Below are positions 8,766 to 21,346 of a stretch of 64,000 nt of DNA, piece after piece. The notes below the pieces were generated by a model. The model was not told where the DNA came from, did no database searches, and was given only the letters and a program-made list of their open reading frames with translations. The translations under genes were made by a program, and so were the position numbers. The DNA comes from Aeromonas schubertii. Its GTDB lineage: Bacteria; Pseudomonadota; Gammaproteobacteria; Enterobacterales; Aeromonadaceae. Position 1 is the first letter of the stretch. Every line of letters begins with the position of its first letter. The DNA lies in NCBI RefSeq assembly GCF_000820105.1, contig NZ_CDDB01000074.1, forward strand, positions 59,941 to 123,940, given 5' to 3'.

Positions 8766-9713
8766 TCAATGCTCAAACATGGCAGAGATAGACTCTTCAT
8801 TGCTGATGCGGCGAATGGCCTCGGCCAGCACAGTGGCCAGACTGAGCTGTTTCACCTTGCCGATGGCCTTCATCTCTTCGGTCAAGGGGATGGAGTCGGT
8901 GATGATCACCTCGTCGATCACGGAATCCTTGATGTTCTGCAGGGCGTTGCCGGAGAAAACCGGGTGAGTGGCGTAGGCAAATACGCGCTTGGCACCACGA
9001 TCCTTGAGGGCTTCTGCGGCCTTGCACAGGGTGCCGCCGGTGTCGATCATGTCGTCGACGATGATGCAGTCGCGGTCGGCCACGTCGCCGATCAGGTGCA
9101 TGACCTGGGAGACGTTGGCGCGGGGACGACGCTTGTCGATGATGGCGATGTCGGTGTCATCGAGCAGCTTGGCGATGGCGCGGGCACGCACCACGCCGCC
9201 GATGTCCGGGGAGACCACGACCGGGGCTTCCAGGTTCTTGGCCTTCATGTCTTCGAGCAGCACCGGGCTGCCGAACACGTTGTCCACCGGCACATCGAAG
9301 AAGCCCTGGATCTGCTCGGCGTGGAGATCCACGGTCAGCACGCGGTCAACGCCGACGCTGGAGAGGAAGTCGGCAACCACCTTGGCGGTGATGGGCACAC
9401 GGGCGGAGCGAACACGACGGTCCTGACGGGCATAGCCGAAGTAGGGGATCACGGCGGTGATCCGGCCGGCGGAGGCACGACGCAGGGCATCCACCATCAC
9501 GATCAACTCCATCAGGTTGTCGTTGGTCGGGGCACAGGTGGATTGAATGATGAAGATATCGCCGCCGCGTACATTCTCGTTGATCTGTACGCTGATCTCG
9601 CCGTCGCTAAAGCGACCGACGGCAGCATTGCCGAGTTTGATAAACAGGCGATCTGCGATCTTCTGGGCCAGTTCGGGCGTGGCGTTACCAGCAAACAGCT
9701 TCATGTCAGGCAC
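8766..9713 (-). CDS. prs: Ribose-phosphate pyrophosphokinase (PRPP synthetase)
   Basis: This 315-residue enzyme makes PRPP from ribose 5-phosphate and ATP, the precursor for nucleotides, His, Trp and NAD. Length and both ends match E. coli Prs, including the start [10 protein letters not shown] and the end SISAMFEH. The flexible loop [10 protein letters not shown] and the PRPP-binding [10 protein letters not shown] motif are intact. It sits downstream of ispE (131 bp gap) in the conserved lolB-ispE-prs order. Its own terminator follows at 8727. Confidence 0.98.
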   Translation of the reverse strand: MPDMKLFAGNATPELAQKIADRLFIKLGNAAVGRFSDGEISVQINENVRGGDIFIIQSTCAPTNDNLMELIVMVDALRRASAGRITAVIPYFGYARQDRRVRSARVPITAKVVADFLSSVGVDRVLTVDLHAEQIQGFFDVPVDNVFGSPVLLEDMKAKNLEAPVVVSPDIGGVVRARAIAKLLDDTDIAIIDKRRPRANVSQVMHLIGDVADRDCIIVDDMIDTGGTLCKAAEALKDRGAKRVFAYATHPVFSGNALQNIKDSVIDEVIITDSIPLTEEMKAIGKVKQLSLATVLAEAIRRISNEESISAMFEH

Positions 9714-9844
9714 GGTTTGAAACCTCGGGGTTGCATCCAGTATGTGGGGGTGGACCAGGGGTCCGCTCGTTCGGGGGCAAACGATTTATCAAGGTGACGG
9801 ACGAACAGCCCGGCCAGGGAAGTGGGGCCCTCATCCGCTTTCAC

Positions 9845-10714
9845 TCAGATGAACCCTGCCGTATTTGCATGACGAGCCTGTTGCAAGGCATCTGCCAGAG
9901 GTGATATGTTCACGCCCTTGGCAACAAACCCCACCCAGCCGTCAGGCAGTTTTGCCAACACTTCCCGAGCGAGGCTCTCGTCTTCAAATGCAGCGAAGAC
10001 GCAGGCTCCAGTGCCCGTCATTCTTGACGGCGCGTATTCTAGCAACCAGCCGAGCGCATTGGCAACCTCGGGGTGGCGCTTTTTGACGAGCGCCTCGCAA
10101 TCGTTTTTCCACTCTCCGCTCATCAGCTCCTGCAATCCCATTTTCGGGGTATTTCTCGGCAGGTCAGGATCCTGAAAGATGGCCGCCGTCGCCACGTGGC
10201 ACTCGGGTTTGATCACCAGATACCAACGCTCCGGGACCGCCACCGGCTGCAGCCGTTCCCCGACGCCCTCGGCGAAGGCGGCGGTGCCGCGCACAAACAC
10301 CGGCACGTCGGCCCCGAGGCGCACCCCGAGCCCGGCCAGCTCATCCACCGACAAACCGGCGCCCCAGAGATGGTTGAGGGCCACCAGCGTGGTGGCCGCA
10401 TCCGACGAGCCACCGCCGATGCCACCGCCCATGGGCAGTACCTTGGTGATCCGGATATGCGCCCCCTTGGGCTCCGGCAGGCGAGCCTGCAACAGACGGG
10501 CGGCGCGGATGATGAGATTCTCCTCGTCGGGCACGCCGGGAATGGCGGGGGAGAGGGTGAGGCGATCCCCTTGGGTCACCTCGACGCTCAGGGTGTCCCC
10601 GTGATCGAGGAAGATAAACAGGGTCTGCAACTCGTGGTAACCGTCGGGGCGGCGGCCGTTGACGTGCAAAAAGAGGTTCAGTTTGGCGGGCGCCGGCCAG
10701 AGGATGTCGCTCAT
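9845..10714 (-). CDS. ispE: 4-diphosphocytidyl-2-C-methyl-D-erythritol kinase
   Basis: This 289-residue GHMP kinase phosphorylates CDP-methylerythritol in the MEP route to isoprenoids. The N-terminal [10 protein letters not shown], the ATP-binding [13 protein letters not shown] and the GTGACVFA motif near the end are all visible. The start MSDIL at 10714 was chosen because it overlaps the lolB stop as ATGA; a start four codons upstream is possible. The window also holds ispD and ispF, the enzymes before and after this step, in another operon. Confidence 0.96.
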   Translation of the reverse strand: MSDILWPAPAKLNLFLHVNGRRPDGYHELQTLFIFLDHGDTLSVEVTQGDRLTLSPAIPGVPDEENLIIRAARLLQARLPEPKGAHIRITKVLPMGGGIGGGSSDAATTLVALNHLWGAGLSVDELAGLGVRLGADVPVFVRGTAAFAEGVGERLQPVAVPERWYLVIKPECHVATAAIFQDPDLPRNTPKMGLQELMSGEWKNDCEALVKKRHPEVANALGWLLEYAPSRMTGTGACVFAAFEDESLAREVLAKLPDGWVGFVAKGVNISPLADALQQARHANTAGFI

Positions 10715-11289
10715 TTCAGGCTCCACTCGTTGATCAGCAGCTTGAGGCGGGTGCCTTCCCCCTGCAGGGAGAGCTGGTGCGGCAGGCGATAGCCGTCCTG
10801 GTCACGGTATTGCTGATAGTCGATCTGCCAGGCGCCGTCGGTGACGCTGGCCAGGCTCTTGTCCGGATTGAGGGTGTAGCGGGCCTCGCCCGGCAGCCCC
10901 TTGATCCACTCGGGCAGGCCGTCGATGGGGAGCTCCCAGCCGGTCAGACGATAGATGAGATCGCCCGCGTCCTGGCTCTGGTGGCGGTTGCCATCCCGAT
11001 CGATCAGGGTGAGTCGGCCACTCTGGCGGCTCAGCTCGAGAATATGGGTACCGATGACGCTGGTGAGGTTGAGGCGGTAGTCATCGCCTTCCTGCTGCCA
11101 GTTGAGGCGGGCGCTGCCCTTCTCTTTTTCGGTGATGATGGCGAGCTTGCCCGAGAGCTGCCAGTGGGTCAGCTGCTCGAGGCGCAGGCGCTCCTGGCTC
11201 CAGTCCACCTGTTGGCGCTGGGGTTGGGGAGTGGTGGCACAGCCTGCCAGCAGCAGGGCCAGGGTGAGGAGTATGAGACGAAGGGGCAC
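10711..11289 (-). CDS. lolB: Outer-membrane lipoprotein receptor LolB
   Basis: This 192-residue lipoprotein accepts lipoproteins from LolA and inserts them in the outer membrane. The signal peptide ends in LLAGC with Cys17 as lipid anchor. The rest is a beta-rich domain with the WQLSGKLA strand typical of LolB near residue 45. It is the first gene of lolB-ispE-prs, divergent from hemA, as in E. coli. Promoter elements are at 11319-11347. Confidence 0.94.
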   Translation of the reverse strand: MPLRLILLTLALLLAGCATTPQPQRQQVDWSQERLRLEQLTHWQLSGKLAIITEKEKGSARLNWQQEGDDYRLNLTSVIGTHILELSRQSGRLTLIDRDGNRHQSQDAGDLIYRLTGWELPIDGLPEWIKGLPGEARYTLNPDKSLASVTDGAWQIDYQQYRDQDGYRLPHQLSLQGEGTRLKLLINEWSLK

Positions 11290-11318
11290 GGGGTCGGCTC
11301 CGGATGATGGTTTGCGAC

Positions 11319-11347
11319 AGTATAAGTGGCGGCCGTATCGCTTTTAA
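11319..11347 (-). promoter_or_regulatory. Candidate promoter of lolB-ispE-prs
   Basis: On the minus strand TTAAAA (11342-11347) and TATACT (11319-11324) are 17 bp apart. The -35 overlaps that of the divergent hemA promoter. Confidence 0.55.
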
Positions 11348-11370
11348 AGGCCTACCCTTTCCCGTACAAT
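11342..11370 (+). promoter_or_regulatory. Candidate promoter of hemA operon
   Basis: TTTTAA (11342-11347) and TACAAT (11365-11370) are 17 bp apart, with the -10 box 45 bp before the hemA start. Confidence 0.55.
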
Positions 11371-11415
11371 TAGCGCCCTGCCACTGCCCTGCTCCAAGGA
11401 TTACCCCACAGCCCC

Positions 11416-12672
11416 ATGAGTCTGCTCGCGCTAGGAATCAACCACAAGACGGCCAGCGTCTCGTTGCGCGAGCGTGTGGCCTTCGGTCCCGACTGCATCG
11501 AGCGCGCCCTGCACGATCTGGTGCAGCAGCCCGGGGTAAGCGAGGCGGTGATCGTCTCCACCTGCAATCGTACCGAGATCTACTGCAACCTGGACGCGGG
11601 CCAGGGGGAGCAGGTGCTGCACTGGTTGCAGCGTTTCCACCGGCTGGAGAGCGGCGAGCTCGACAATGCCACTTACCTCCATCACGACGAGGAGGCGGTG
11701 CGCCATCTGATGCGGGTGGCCTGCGGCCTCGACTCACTGGTGCTCGGTGAGCCCCAGATCCTGGGGCAGATCAAGCAGTCTTACGGTACCGCCCAGCAGG
11801 CCGGTGGCCTGCGGGCCATCCTGGAGCGATTGTTCCAGAAGGCGTTCTCGGTGGCCAAGCGGGTGCGCACCGACACCGAGATCGGCGCCAGTGCCGTGTC
11901 GGTGGCGTTTGCCGCCGTCAGCCTGGCGCGCCAGATCTTCGCCGATCTCTCCCAGACCAAGGTGCTGCTGGTCGGTGCCGGTGAGACCATCGAGCTGGTC
12001 GCCCGTCACCTGCGCGAGCAGAACGTCACCCAGATGATGGTGGCCAACCGAACCCTGCAACGGGCCCAGGGGCTGGCCGAGGAGTTCGGCGCCCAGGTGA
12101 TGACCCTGGAGGCGATCCCCGAGCACCTGCACGAGGCGGATATCGTCATCAGTTCGACCGCGAGCCCACTGCCCCTCATCGGCAAGGGGATGGTGGAGCG
12201 GGCCCTCAAGGCGCGCCGTTACCGTCCCATGTTTCTGGTGGACATCGCCGTGCCGCGCGACATCGAGGAGGAGGTGGACGAGCTCTCCGATGCCTATCTC
12301 TACACGGTGGATGATCTGCAGGGGATCATCGAGCAGAACCTGGAGGCGCGTCGCCGCGCCGCCCAACAGGCGGAGCGAATCGTGCTGGAGGAGCGCGACG
12401 ACTTCATGGGGTGGTTTCGTTCCCTCCATGCGGTCGATCTCATCCGCGACTATCGCCAGCAGGCCCAGGGGTATGCAGAGGAGGAGCTCCTGCGCGCCCT
12501 GCAGAGTCTGCAACAGGGTGAGGAGCCCGAGGCGGCGCTGCGGCGCCTGGCCCATCGCCTCACCAACAAACTGATCCACACCCCGACCCAGGCCCTGCGC
12601 CATGCCGGCGAACAGGGGGATCGGGAACAATTGGCCCTGCTGCGAAGCGCCCTCGGCCTGCAGCAGGAGTGA
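11416..12672 (+). CDS. hemA: Glutamyl-tRNA reductase
   Basis: This 418-residue NADPH-dependent enzyme reduces Glu-tRNA to glutamate semialdehyde, the first committed step of heme synthesis by the C5 route. The catalytic Cys50 sits in STCNRTE, the [11 protein letters not shown] substrate motif is at about 114-124, and the NADPH fold begins near VLLVGAGE. Length matches E. coli HemA (418). It begins a hemA-prfA-prmC-sirB2-sirB1-kdsA cluster, as in E. coli, with gaps of 42 bp or less or overlapping stops and starts. Confidence 0.98.
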   Translation: MSLLALGINHKTASVSLRERVAFGPDCIERALHDLVQQPGVSEAVIVSTCNRTEIYCNLDAGQGEQVLHWLQRFHRLESGELDNATYLHHDEEAVRHLMRVACGLDSLVLGEPQILGQIKQSYGTAQQAGGLRAILERLFQKAFSVAKRVRTDTEIGASAVSVAFAAVSLARQIFADLSQTKVLLVGAGETIELVARHLREQNVTQMMVANRTLQRAQGLAEEFGAQVMTLEAIPEHLHEADIVISSTASPLPLIGKGMVERALKARRYRPMFLVDIAVPRDIEEEVDELSDAYLYTVDDLQGIIEQNLEARRRAAQQAERIVLEERDDFMGWFRSLHAVDLIRDYRQQAQGYAEEELLRALQSLQQGEEPEAALRRLAHRLTNKLIHTPTQALRHAGEQGDREQLALLRSALGLQQE

Positions 12673-12714
12673 CCCGTCGGCCACCCTTGGCCAATGCCCA
12701 TTTTTGAGAGAACC

Positions 12715-13803
12715 ATGAATCCATCTGTCATTCGCAAGCTGGAAGGGCTCATTGAGCGCCACGAGGAAGTGCAGGCCCTGCTCGGGGAGCCTGACGTCAT
12801 CAACGATCAGGATCGCTATCGCGCCCTGACCAGGGAGTACTCCCAGCTCGAGGAGATCGTCGGTGGCTTCCGCCGCTGGCGCCAGGCCGAGGAGGATCTC
12901 GAGGCCGCCAGGCTGATGCTGGAGGAGGATGATCCGGAACTGCGCGAGATGGCGCAGGAGGAGCTGCCGCTCGCCAAGGCCAATCTGGAGAGCCTGGAGC
13001 AGGAGCTGCAGATCATGCTGCTGCCCAAGGATCCCAAGGATGACAACAACTGCTACCTCGAGATCCGCGCCGGAGCCGGTGGCGACGAGGCGGCCATCTT
13101 CGCCGGGGATCTCTATCGCATGTATTCGCGCTATGCGGAGCGCCAGGGCTGGCGCCTGAGCATGGTCAGCTGCAACGAGGGGGAACACGGCGGTTTTAAA
13201 GAGGTGATCGCCAAGATCGACGGGGAGCGGGTCTATGGCCGCCTCAAGTTCGAGTCCGGCGGTCATCGGGTGCAGCGGGTGCCGGAGACCGAGTCCCAGG
13301 GGCGTATCCACACCTCTGCCTGCACGGTGGCGGTGCTACCCGAGGTGCCCGAGGCCGAGCAGATCGAAATCAACCCGGCGGATCTGAAGGTCGACACCTT
13401 CCGCGCCTCCGGTGCCGGTGGTCAGCACATCAACAAGACCGACTCGGCCATCCGCATCACTCACCTGCCGACGGGCCTGGTGGTGGAGTGCCAGGACGAG
13501 CGTTCCCAGCACAAGAACCGCGCCAAGGCGCTGGCGGTACTGGCGGCACGTCTGCAGGCGGCCGAGGATGAGCGTCATCGCGCCGCCGAGCAGACCACCC
13601 GCCGCAATCTGGTGGGCTCGGGGGATCGCTCCGAGCGCATCCGCACCTACAACTACCCCCAGGGACGCCTGTCCGAGCACCGCATCAACCTCACCCTCTA
13701 TCGCCTCTCCGAGGTGCTCGAAGGGGATCTGGACTGCGTCATCACGCCGCTGGTGCAGGAGTACCAGGCCGATCAGCTCGCCTCCCTGGCGGACAACAGC
13801 TGA
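12715..13803 (+). CDS. prfA: Peptide chain release factor 1
   Basis: This 362-residue factor releases nascent chains at UAA and UAG. The GGQ motif places its methylatable glutamine at residue 237 (codon 13423), the target of PrmC encoded next. The start is ATG 12715 ([11 protein letters not shown]) after TTGAGAGA; an upstream in-frame ATG at 12694 would add a non-homologous tail. The stop overlaps the prmC start as TGATG. Confidence 0.98.
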   Translation: MNPSVIRKLEGLIERHEEVQALLGEPDVINDQDRYRALTREYSQLEEIVGGFRRWRQAEEDLEAARLMLEEDDPELREMAQEELPLAKANLESLEQELQIMLLPKDPKDDNNCYLEIRAGAGGDEAAIFAGDLYRMYSRYAERQGWRLSMVSCNEGEHGGFKEVIAKIDGERVYGRLKFESGGHRVQRVPETESQGRIHTSACTVAVLPEVPEAEQIEINPADLKVDTFRASGAGGQHINKTDSAIRITHLPTGLVVECQDERSQHKNRAKALAVLAARLQAAEDERHRAAEQTTRRNLVGSGDRSERIRTYNYPQGRLSEHRINLTLYRLSEVLEGDLDCVITPLVQEYQADQLASLADNS

Positions 13804-14642
13804 TGCGTCTGGACGCCGCTCGCGCCTGGCTGACCGGGGCCCTCGCCGCTGGCGAGTCGCCCCGTGCCGATGCCGATGCCCTGCTCTGCCATCTGCTGGG
13901 GCGGGATCGCGGCTATCTGCTGAGCTGGCCCGAGCGCGAGCTCACCGGCGACCAGTTGGTTCGGCTGGAGGGATGGCTGGCGCGCCGTCAGGGGGGCGAG
14001 CCCATCGCCCATATCCTCGGGGAGCGGGAGTTCTGGTCTCTGCCCCTGCTGGTGAGCCCGGCCACCCTGATCCCGCGCCCGGATACCGAGGTGTTGGTGG
14101 AGCTGGCCCTGGCGCGCCTGCCGGCAGCCCCTGCCCGGGTGCTCGATCTCGGCACCGGTACCGGTGCCATTGCTCTGGCCCTCAAGTCGGAGCGAGCCGA
14201 TGACGAGGTATGGGCGGTCGATGCCCAGCCCGATGCGGTGGCGCTGGCGAGGCGCAACAGCGAGCGGCTGCGCCTGCCCCTGCTGCTGCGTCTGGGCTCC
14301 TGGTTTGAGCCCCTGGGCGATGCACCCCGCTTCGATCTCATCGTCTCCAACCCTCCCTATATCGATGGGGAAGATCCGCACCTGGCCCAGGGGGACGTGC
14401 GTTTCGAGCCCCTCAGCGCCCTGGTGGCCGACGAGGCGGGGCTGGCGGATCTGCGCCACATAGTGCGCAGTGCGCCGGCTCACCTGGTGCCCGGCGGCTG
14501 GTTGCTGCTGGAGCACGGCTGGCAGCAGGGGGCTTGCGTGCGCGAGCTGCTGGCCGAGGCAGGTTATGACGCCATCGAGACGGTGCGCGATTACGGTGAC
14601 AACGACCGCGTCACTCTGGGACGCTTCCAAGGAATTGCCTGA
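13803..14642 (+). CDS. prmC: Release factor glutamine methyltransferase
   Basis: This 279-residue SAM-dependent enzyme N5-methylates the GGQ glutamine of release factors. The SAM-binding LDLGTGTGAIALAL loop (about 114-127) and the catalytic NPPY at residues 183-186 are both present. It overlaps prfA by one base (TGATG) and ends on sirB2 in the same way, indicating tight translational coupling. Confidence 0.97.
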   Translation: MRLDAARAWLTGALAAGESPRADADALLCHLLGRDRGYLLSWPERELTGDQLVRLEGWLARRQGGEPIAHILGEREFWSLPLLVSPATLIPRPDTEVLVELALARLPAAPARVLDLGTGTGAIALALKSERADDEVWAVDAQPDAVALARRNSERLRLPLLLRLGSWFEPLGDAPRFDLIVSNPPYIDGEDPHLAQGDVRFEPLSALVADEAGLADLRHIVRSAPAHLVPGGWLLLEHGWQQGACVRELLAEAGYDAIETVRDYGDNDRVTLGRFQGIA

Positions 14643-15025
14643 TGTATCCAATCCTGAAACATCTCCATTTGCTGCTTGTCGCCCTGGCGGTGGTGGCCTT
14701 TATGGTTCGCTTTGCCCTGTTGCAGCGCGCCGCCGCGCCGGCCAGGCAAGCCCGGCTGATGCGGGTCGGCGGTGTGCTCAATGGCCTGGTGGTGCTGTCG
14801 GGGCTTGCCCTGTGCCTGTTGCTCGGCCTCAATCCCATCAACAACGCCGTCCCCTGGCTCAGCGAGAAGCTGGTCTGCATCCTGATCGCCGCCTTCCTGG
14901 GGTGGATGTCCCTCAGCCGTTTCGGCAGTCGCACCACCCGCTGGTTCGCCTTCCTCGGCGCTCTGGGGTGGGTCTATTTCGCGGCCAAGCTGGCGGTGAT
15001 CAAGCTTCCCTCCCTGTTTGGTTGA
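14642..15025 (+). CDS. sirB2: SirB2-family membrane protein
   Basis: This 127-residue protein has four hydrophobic segments and is the SirB2/YchQ-type protein found between prmC and sirB1 in many gammaproteobacteria. Its biochemical role is unknown; the name comes from a Salmonella invasion-gene screen. Start and stop both overlap or abut neighbours, so it is part of the hemA operon. Identification rests on hydrophobic pattern and position. Confidence 0.87.
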   Translation: MYPILKHLHLLLVALAVVAFMVRFALLQRAAAPARQARLMRVGGVLNGLVVLSGLALCLLLGLNPINNAVPWLSEKLVCILIAAFLGWMSLSRFGSRTTRWFAFLGALGWVYFAAKLAVIKLPSLFG

Positions 15026-15032
15026 GATTGTG

Positions 15033-16707
<1,675 letters not shown>

Positions 16708-16717
16708 TGAGCCCCCG

Positions 16718-16738
16718 ACGCCCCGCTTTGCGGGGCGT
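16718..16738 (+). terminator. Terminator of hemA-kdsA cluster
   Basis: ACGCCCCGC, a TTT loop and GCGGGGCGT form a perfect 9-bp stem just past the kdsA stop. The T tail is short (TTGTCGTT). Confidence 0.75.
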
Positions 16739-16858
16739 TGTCGTTCAGGTGCTTCAAGCGCCGGTTTCCACAGGGATTTTCACCACTCACTCGCTTGTGC
16801 TTTCTTTTGTCTTGGGGCCGAATATGGGAAACTAGGCCGCTTCTAGGAGACACAGTGC

Positions 16859-17161
16859 ATGCGGCTATTCACCCTGATCCTGCTGGCCCTGCTCGGCGGC
16901 CTGCAATACCACCTCTGGCTCGGCAAGAACGGGCTGGAGGACTACTACAAGATGTCTGACACGGTCGCACGCCAGCAGCAGGACAATCAGTCGCTCAAGG
17001 ATCGTAACGGCCTCATCTACCGGGAGATCGCCGATCTCACCAGCGGTCTCGAGGCGATCGAAGAGCTGTCACGCAACGATCTCGGCTATATCAAGCAGGG
17101 GGAGACCTTCTACCGCATCATTCCCAAGAAGGAGAAGCAGGAGGAGGTGAGCAATGAGTAA
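16859..17161 (+). CDS. ftsB: Cell division protein FtsB
   Basis: This 100-residue bitopic protein is part of the FtsQ-FtsB-FtsL divisome subcomplex. It has a short N-terminal membrane helix (about 3-20), then a coiled-coil region (about 30-70) with the NGLiyREIADL pattern, and the GYIkqGETFYRI tail of the family. TAGGAGA lies upstream of ATG 16859. It overlaps ispD by 8 bp, the same pair as in E. coli. Confidence 0.94.
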   Translation: MRLFTLILLALLGGLQYHLWLGKNGLEDYYKMSDTVARQQQDNQSLKDRNGLIYREIADLTSGLEAIEELSRNDLGYIKQGETFYRIIPKKEKQEEVSNE

Positions 17162-17837
17162 TGCCGTGACTGCCGTGGTGCCCGCCGCCGGCATCGGCAG
17201 CCGCATGGGAAGCGAGCTGCCCAAGCAGTATCTGCTGCTCAACGGCAAACCCATCCTCGAGCACACCCTCAGCCGCCTGCTGGCTCATCCGGCCATAGAA
17301 CAAGTGGTGGTGGCGCTGGCCCCCCATGATGCCTGGTTCGATGCCCTGCCGATGGCCAGCGATCCCCGCGTGGTGCGGGTCGAGGGGGGCGGCGAGCGGG
17401 CCAACTCTGTACTCAACGCCCTGATGGTGGTGGAGAGCGACTGGGTCATGGTGCACGATGCCGCTCGTCCCTGTATCACGGCCGGCGATATGGACCGCCT
17501 CATCACAGTGGCGCAGCAGGGGGAGGGGGCCATCCTCGGCAGCCGGGTACGCGATACCATGAAGCGCACCAACGGGGCCGGCGAAATAGTGGCCACCGTC
17601 GATCGCGACGAATTGTGGCACGCCCTGACGCCACAGATGTTTCCCACCAGAACCCTGCGCTGTGCCCTCGAAGAGGGGCTGGTGCTGGGGGCCCTGATTA
17701 CCGATGAAGCGTCGGCCATGGAGCGGGCCGGCTATTGTCCACGGATGGTGGAGGGACGGGCCGACAACCTCAAGGTGACCCGTCCCGAGGATCTGGCACT
17801 GGCCAGCCTCTATTTGCGTCAACAAGACGCGCTCTAA
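17154..17837 (+). CDS. ispD: 2-C-methyl-D-erythritol 4-phosphate cytidylyltransferase
   Basis: This 227-residue enzyme transfers CMP from CTP to MEP in isoprenoid synthesis. The nucleotide-binding [18 protein letters not shown] signature is at about residues 10-27, and VHDAARPC is near 100. It overlaps ftsB and is followed after 44 bp by ispF, the enzyme two steps on in the pathway. Confidence 0.97.
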   Translation: MSNAVTAVVPAAGIGSRMGSELPKQYLLLNGKPILEHTLSRLLAHPAIEQVVVALAPHDAWFDALPMASDPRVVRVEGGGERANSVLNALMVVESDWVMVHDAARPCITAGDMDRLITVAQQGEGAILGSRVRDTMKRTNGAGEIVATVDRDELWHALTPQMFPTRTLRCALEEGLVLGALITDEASAMERAGYCPRMVEGRADNLKVTRPEDLALASLYLRQQDAL

Positions 17838-17881
17838 CACTATTCAATCGCGCGGCCGGTGCCGCGGCAGGAGGAGATGGC

Positions 17882-18358
17882 GTGATCCGGATCGGACATG
17901 GTTTTGACGTGCACAAGTTCGGGGGCGAGGGCCCCTGCATGTTGGGCGGGGTTGCCGTTCCCTATGAGCAGGGGCTGCTTGCCCACTCGGACGGCGATGT
18001 GGTGCTGCACGCGGTGAGTGACGCCCTGCTCGGTGCCATCGCCGCCGGTGACATCGGCCGCCACTTCCCCGATACCAGTGCCGAGTTCGAGAATATCGAC
18101 AGCCGCATCCTGCTGCGCGACGTGTTCGCCCGGGTCAAGGGGGCCGGCTATCGTATCGGTAACCTGGATGTCACTATCATCGCCCAGGCACCCAGGATGG
18201 CGCCCCACATCGACGCCATGTGCGCCGTGCTGGCGGCCGATCTCGAATGTGAGCTGAACCGGGTCAACGTCAAGGCGACCACCACAGAGAAACTCGGCTT
18301 TACTGGCCGCAAAGAAGGGATCGCCACCGAAGCCGTGGTATTGCTGGTGAAACAATAA
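17882..18358 (+). CDS. ispF: 2-C-methyl-D-erythritol 2,4-cyclodiphosphate synthase
   Basis: This 158-residue zinc-dependent trimeric enzyme cyclises CDP-MEP 2-phosphate. Metal ligands Asp9 and His11 lie in GHGFDVHKF; the [18 protein letters not shown] and [14 protein letters not shown] motifs are intact. GTG 17882 was chosen because GGAGGAG precedes it and the length fits; an upstream start would give a non-family extension. The stop overlaps truD (TAATG). Confidence 0.97.
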   Translation: MIRIGHGFDVHKFGGEGPCMLGGVAVPYEQGLLAHSDGDVVLHAVSDALLGAIAAGDIGRHFPDTSAEFENIDSRILLRDVFARVKGAGYRIGNLDVTIIAQAPRMAPHIDAMCAVLAADLECELNRVNVKATTTEKLGFTGRKEGIATEAVVLLVKQ

Positions 18359-19410
18359 TGCTCGAACAACTGACCTATCTGCATGGCCAGCCGGCCGTCA
18401 CCGGTGTGCTCAAGGCCGCCCCGTCCGACTTCGTCGTCATCGAGGATCTCGGTTTCGAGCCCTGCGGCGAGGGGGAACATATCTTCGTGCGGGTGCGCAA
18501 GAGCGGCGAGAACACCGCCTGGGTGGCGGGCCTGCTGGCCGACGCCGCCGGGGTGAACCGCAACGCGGTGACTTGGGCCGGCCTGAAAGATCGCCACGCG
18601 GTGACCGAGCAGTGGTTCGGTATCCACCTGCCGGGTAAGGGCGAGCCTGACTTGAGCGTCATCGAGAGCGACAGCATCCAGATTCTCGAGGCCAGGCGCC
18701 ACAACCGCAAGCTGCGCACCGGTTACCTCAAGGGCAACCACTTCACCCTGCGCCTGACCGGGCTGTCGGGCAGCGAGGGGCTCGAGGCCCGCCTGCAGGC
18801 GGTGGCCGAGCAGGGGGTACCCAACTACTACGGCGAACAGCGTTTCGGCCGGGGTGGCAACAACCTGGAGGCCGCCAAGGCCATGTTTGGCGGCAAGCGG
18901 ATCAAGGATCGCAACAAGCGCTCCCTCTACCTGTCGGCGGCGCGCAGCATGCTGTTCAATACGGTCGTGACCGCCCGTATTGAACAGGGAGTGGCCCACA
19001 CCCTGCTTGCCGGTGACTGCCTGATGCTCAAGGGCTCCCACTCCATCTTCAGCGAACCCGAGGTCACTCCCGAGCTGGCGGCACGCCTGGCCAGTGGCGA
19101 TGTGCAACTCACCGCCCCCCTGTGGGGTCGTGGCCGCCTCGCCAGTCAGGGAGAGGCGGCCGCCTTTGAAGAGGCGGCTCTGAGCGAACTTGCCGAGTGG
19201 CGCGAGGGGCTCGAGAAGGCCGGGATGGATCAGGAACGCCGTCCCCTGCTGCTGCGCCCCGAGGGGATGCAGTGGCAGCTGGAGGCCGATACCCTGACCC
19301 TCTCATTCTTCTTGCCGGCCGGCGCTTTTGCCACCAGCGTGGTGCGCGAGCTGATCGATGCCCGCGAGGCGGATCACTACGGAGAGACCCATGCGCATTC
19401 TGGTGAGTAA
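18358..19410 (+). CDS. truD: tRNA pseudouridine(13) synthase
   Basis: This 350-residue enzyme makes pseudouridine 13 in tRNA-Glu. The catalytic Asp78 lies in the [13 protein letters not shown] motif, and NYYGEQRFG is near residue 160. It overlaps ispF by one base and surE by 20 bp. Confidence 0.96.
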   Translation: MLEQLTYLHGQPAVTGVLKAAPSDFVVIEDLGFEPCGEGEHIFVRVRKSGENTAWVAGLLADAAGVNRNAVTWAGLKDRHAVTEQWFGIHLPGKGEPDLSVIESDSIQILEARRHNRKLRTGYLKGNHFTLRLTGLSGSEGLEARLQAVAEQGVPNYYGEQRFGRGGNNLEAAKAMFGGKRIKDRNKRSLYLSAARSMLFNTVVTARIEQGVAHTLLAGDCLMLKGSHSIFSEPEVTPELAARLASGDVQLTAPLWGRGRLASQGEAAAFEEAALSELAEWREGLEKAGMDQERRPLLLRPEGMQWQLEADTLTLSFFLPAGAFATSVVRELIDAREADHYGETHAHSGE

Positions 19411-20137
19411 TGACGATGGCGTGAATGCGCGTGGCATCCGGGCGCTCTCCCGGGCGCTGGCCGAGTGCGGTGAGGTGACCGTGGTTGCACCGGATCGCAA
19501 TCGCAGCGGTGCCAGCCACTCTCTGACCCTGGAGGTGCCACTGCGGGTCAGCCGCATCGAGGAGACCGGCTTCTATGCGGTGAAGGGGACGCCGACCGAC
19601 TGCGTGCACCTGGCCGCCAACGAGCTGCTCAGGCCCGAGCCCGACATGGTCGTGGCCGGTATCAACCACGGTGCCAATCTGGGTGATGACGTCATCTACT
19701 CCGGCACCGTGGCGGCGGCCACCGAGGGGCGCCATCTGGGCTTCCCCTCCATCGCCATCTCCCTGGTGGGGGATACCCACTTCGAGACGGCGGCCCACTA
19801 TGCGCTGACCCTGGTGCGGGCGCTGCAGCATCACCCCCTGCCCGCGGATCAGATCCTCAATGTCAATGTGCCGGATCTGCCGCTGGAGCAGGTAAAAGGG
19901 ATGAAGGTGACCCGTCTTGGCAATCGTCACCGGGCCGAGTCGGTGATCCGGCAGCAGGATCCCCGGGGCCAGACCGTCTATTGGATTGGCCCCCCGGGGG
20001 CCCGGCAGGATGCGGGAGAGGGGACCGACTTTGCGGCCATCGAGCAGGGCTATGTCTCCATCACCCCGCTGACCATCGACATGACCGCATATCGCAACAT
20101 GAGCAACCTGGAGGCCTGGCTGGCACAGCAAGGATAA
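19391..20137 (+). CDS. surE: 5'/3'-nucleotidase SurE
   Basis: This 248-residue metal-dependent phosphatase acts on nucleoside monophosphates and short polyphosphate. Metal ligands are in SNDDG (Asp8, Asp9), with the NRSGASHS loop near residue 37. ATG 19391 follows CGGAGAG inside the truD end and matches family N-termini; an in-frame start at 19358 was rejected. It belongs to the stationary-phase survival cluster surE-pcm-yqaA-nlpD-rpoS. Confidence 0.96.
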   Translation: MRILVSNDDGVNARGIRALSRALAECGEVTVVAPDRNRSGASHSLTLEVPLRVSRIEETGFYAVKGTPTDCVHLAANELLRPEPDMVVAGINHGANLGDDVIYSGTVAAATEGRHLGFPSIAISLVGDTHFETAAHYALTLVRALQHHPLPADQILNVNVPDLPLEQVKGMKVTRLGNRHRAESVIRQQDPRGQTVYWIGPPGARQDAGEGTDFAAIEQGYVSITPLTIDMTAYRNMSNLEAWLAQQG

Positions 20138-20141
20138 GGGT

Positions 20142-20759
20142 GTGATAGAGCAGCGCCTATTGAATCAACTGATCGCCAAGGGGATCACGGATTATCGCGT
20201 GTTGGCTGCCATTGCCGACATTCCGCGCGAGTACTTCGTGGACGAGGCGATGGCTCACCAGGCGTGGGATAACACGGCCTTGCCCATCGGGCATGGCCAG
20301 ACCATCTCCCAACCCTACATGGTGGCGCGCATGACCGAGCTGGTGGTGGCCAATGATCCGGCCCATGTGCTGGAGATAGGCACAGGGTCGGGTTATCAGA
20401 CGGCAGTGCTGGCGCGTCTGGTGGAGCATGTCTATACGGTCGAGCGCATCAAGTCCCTGCAATATCAGGCGCGGCGCCGGCTGAGAAACCTGGACCTGCA
20501 CAACATCTCGACCCGGCACGGTAATGGCTGGGATGGCTGGGCCTCCAAGGGACCCTTCGACGCCATCCTGGTCACGGCGGCGGCCAGCGAGGTTCCCCAG
20601 GTTCTGCTGGAGCAACTGGCCGACGGGGGACGCATGGTGATTCCCGTGGGTGAGCAGCAGCAGGCCCTGATGCTGATTGAACGCAATGGCTCCCAACTGA
20701 CCCAGAGGGCGCTGGAGCCGGTGCGATTTGTTCCTCTTGTTAATGGAGAAATTGAGTGA
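20142..20759 (+). CDS. pcm: Protein-L-isoaspartate O-methyltransferase
   Basis: This 205-residue SAM-dependent enzyme repairs isoaspartyl residues in aged proteins. The family motifs [13 protein letters not shown], the SAM-binding [16 protein letters not shown] and the VERI post-motif are visible. The start is GTG 20142 with AAGGATAAGG upstream. The stop overlaps the GTG start of yqaA (GTGA). Confidence 0.96.
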   Translation: MIEQRLLNQLIAKGITDYRVLAAIADIPREYFVDEAMAHQAWDNTALPIGHGQTISQPYMVARMTELVVANDPAHVLEIGTGSGYQTAVLARLVEHVYTVERIKSLQYQARRRLRNLDLHNISTRHGNGWDGWASKGPFDAILVTAAASEVPQVLLEQLADGGRMVIPVGEQQQALMLIERNGSQLTQRALEPVRFVPLVNGEIE

Positions 20760-21337
20760 AGTTGTTTTCCCGCCTCTACGCCATGGTCATGGTATGGGCC
20801 CGTCATCGGCATGCCCCCTTCTACCTCTCGGGGACGGCCTTTATTGAATCCATTTTCTGGCCCATCCCGGTCGATGTGATGCTGGCGCCCATGGCGCTGG
20901 CCAAGCCGCAAAAGGCGTGGCATTACGCCGCACTGGCGACGCTCTTCTCCGTGCTCGGCGCCCTGTTTGGTTATGCCCTGGGCTATGCCCTGTGGGAACC
21001 CGTGGTTCAGCCCATGGTGGCGGCGGTCGGTTATCAGGAGAAGATTGCCCTGGCCGAGCAGTGGTTTGAGCAGTGGGGAATCTGGGTCATTTTCATCGCC
21101 AGCTTCACTCCCATCCCCTACAAGGTGTTCACGGTGACGGCCGGCCTGTTGCATATGGCGCTGCTCCCCTTTATTGTCACCTCCCTCATTGGTCGCGGCA
21201 TGCGCTTCTTCCTGGTGGCCGGGTTGATGCGATGGGGTGGTGAGAAGATGGAGCGCAAGCTGATGCACTATGTGGATGTGCTGGGCTGGCTCTGTATCGC
21301 TCTGGCCGTGGCGGCTTATTTCTGGTTTAGCAAGTAA
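20756..21337 (+). CDS. yqaA: YqaA-family (DedA/VTT-like) membrane protein
   Basis: This 193-residue inner-membrane protein has four to five hydrophobic stretches. The [19 protein letters not shown] and [14 protein letters not shown] segments are typical of the SNARE-associated/VTT superfamily, whose members include lipid flippases. Specific function is unknown. Its insertion between pcm and nlpD differs from the E. coli order. Confidence 0.85.
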   Translation: MKLFSRLYAMVMVWARHRHAPFYLSGTAFIESIFWPIPVDVMLAPMALAKPQKAWHYAALATLFSVLGALFGYALGYALWEPVVQPMVAAVGYQEKIALAEQWFEQWGIWVIFIASFTPIPYKVFTVTAGLLHMALLPFIVTSLIGRGMRFFLVAGLMRWGGEKMERKLMHYVDVLGWLCIALAVAAYFWFSK

Positions 21338-21346
21338 GGGATTGTT

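Noticed and set aside
6552-9797. A very long open frame (over 1000 codons) on the plus strand opposite pth, the nucleotidase and prs
   Set aside because: It mirrors third-position GC bias of real minus-strand genes, has no ribosome-binding site or recognisable domain, and crosses three well-identified genes.
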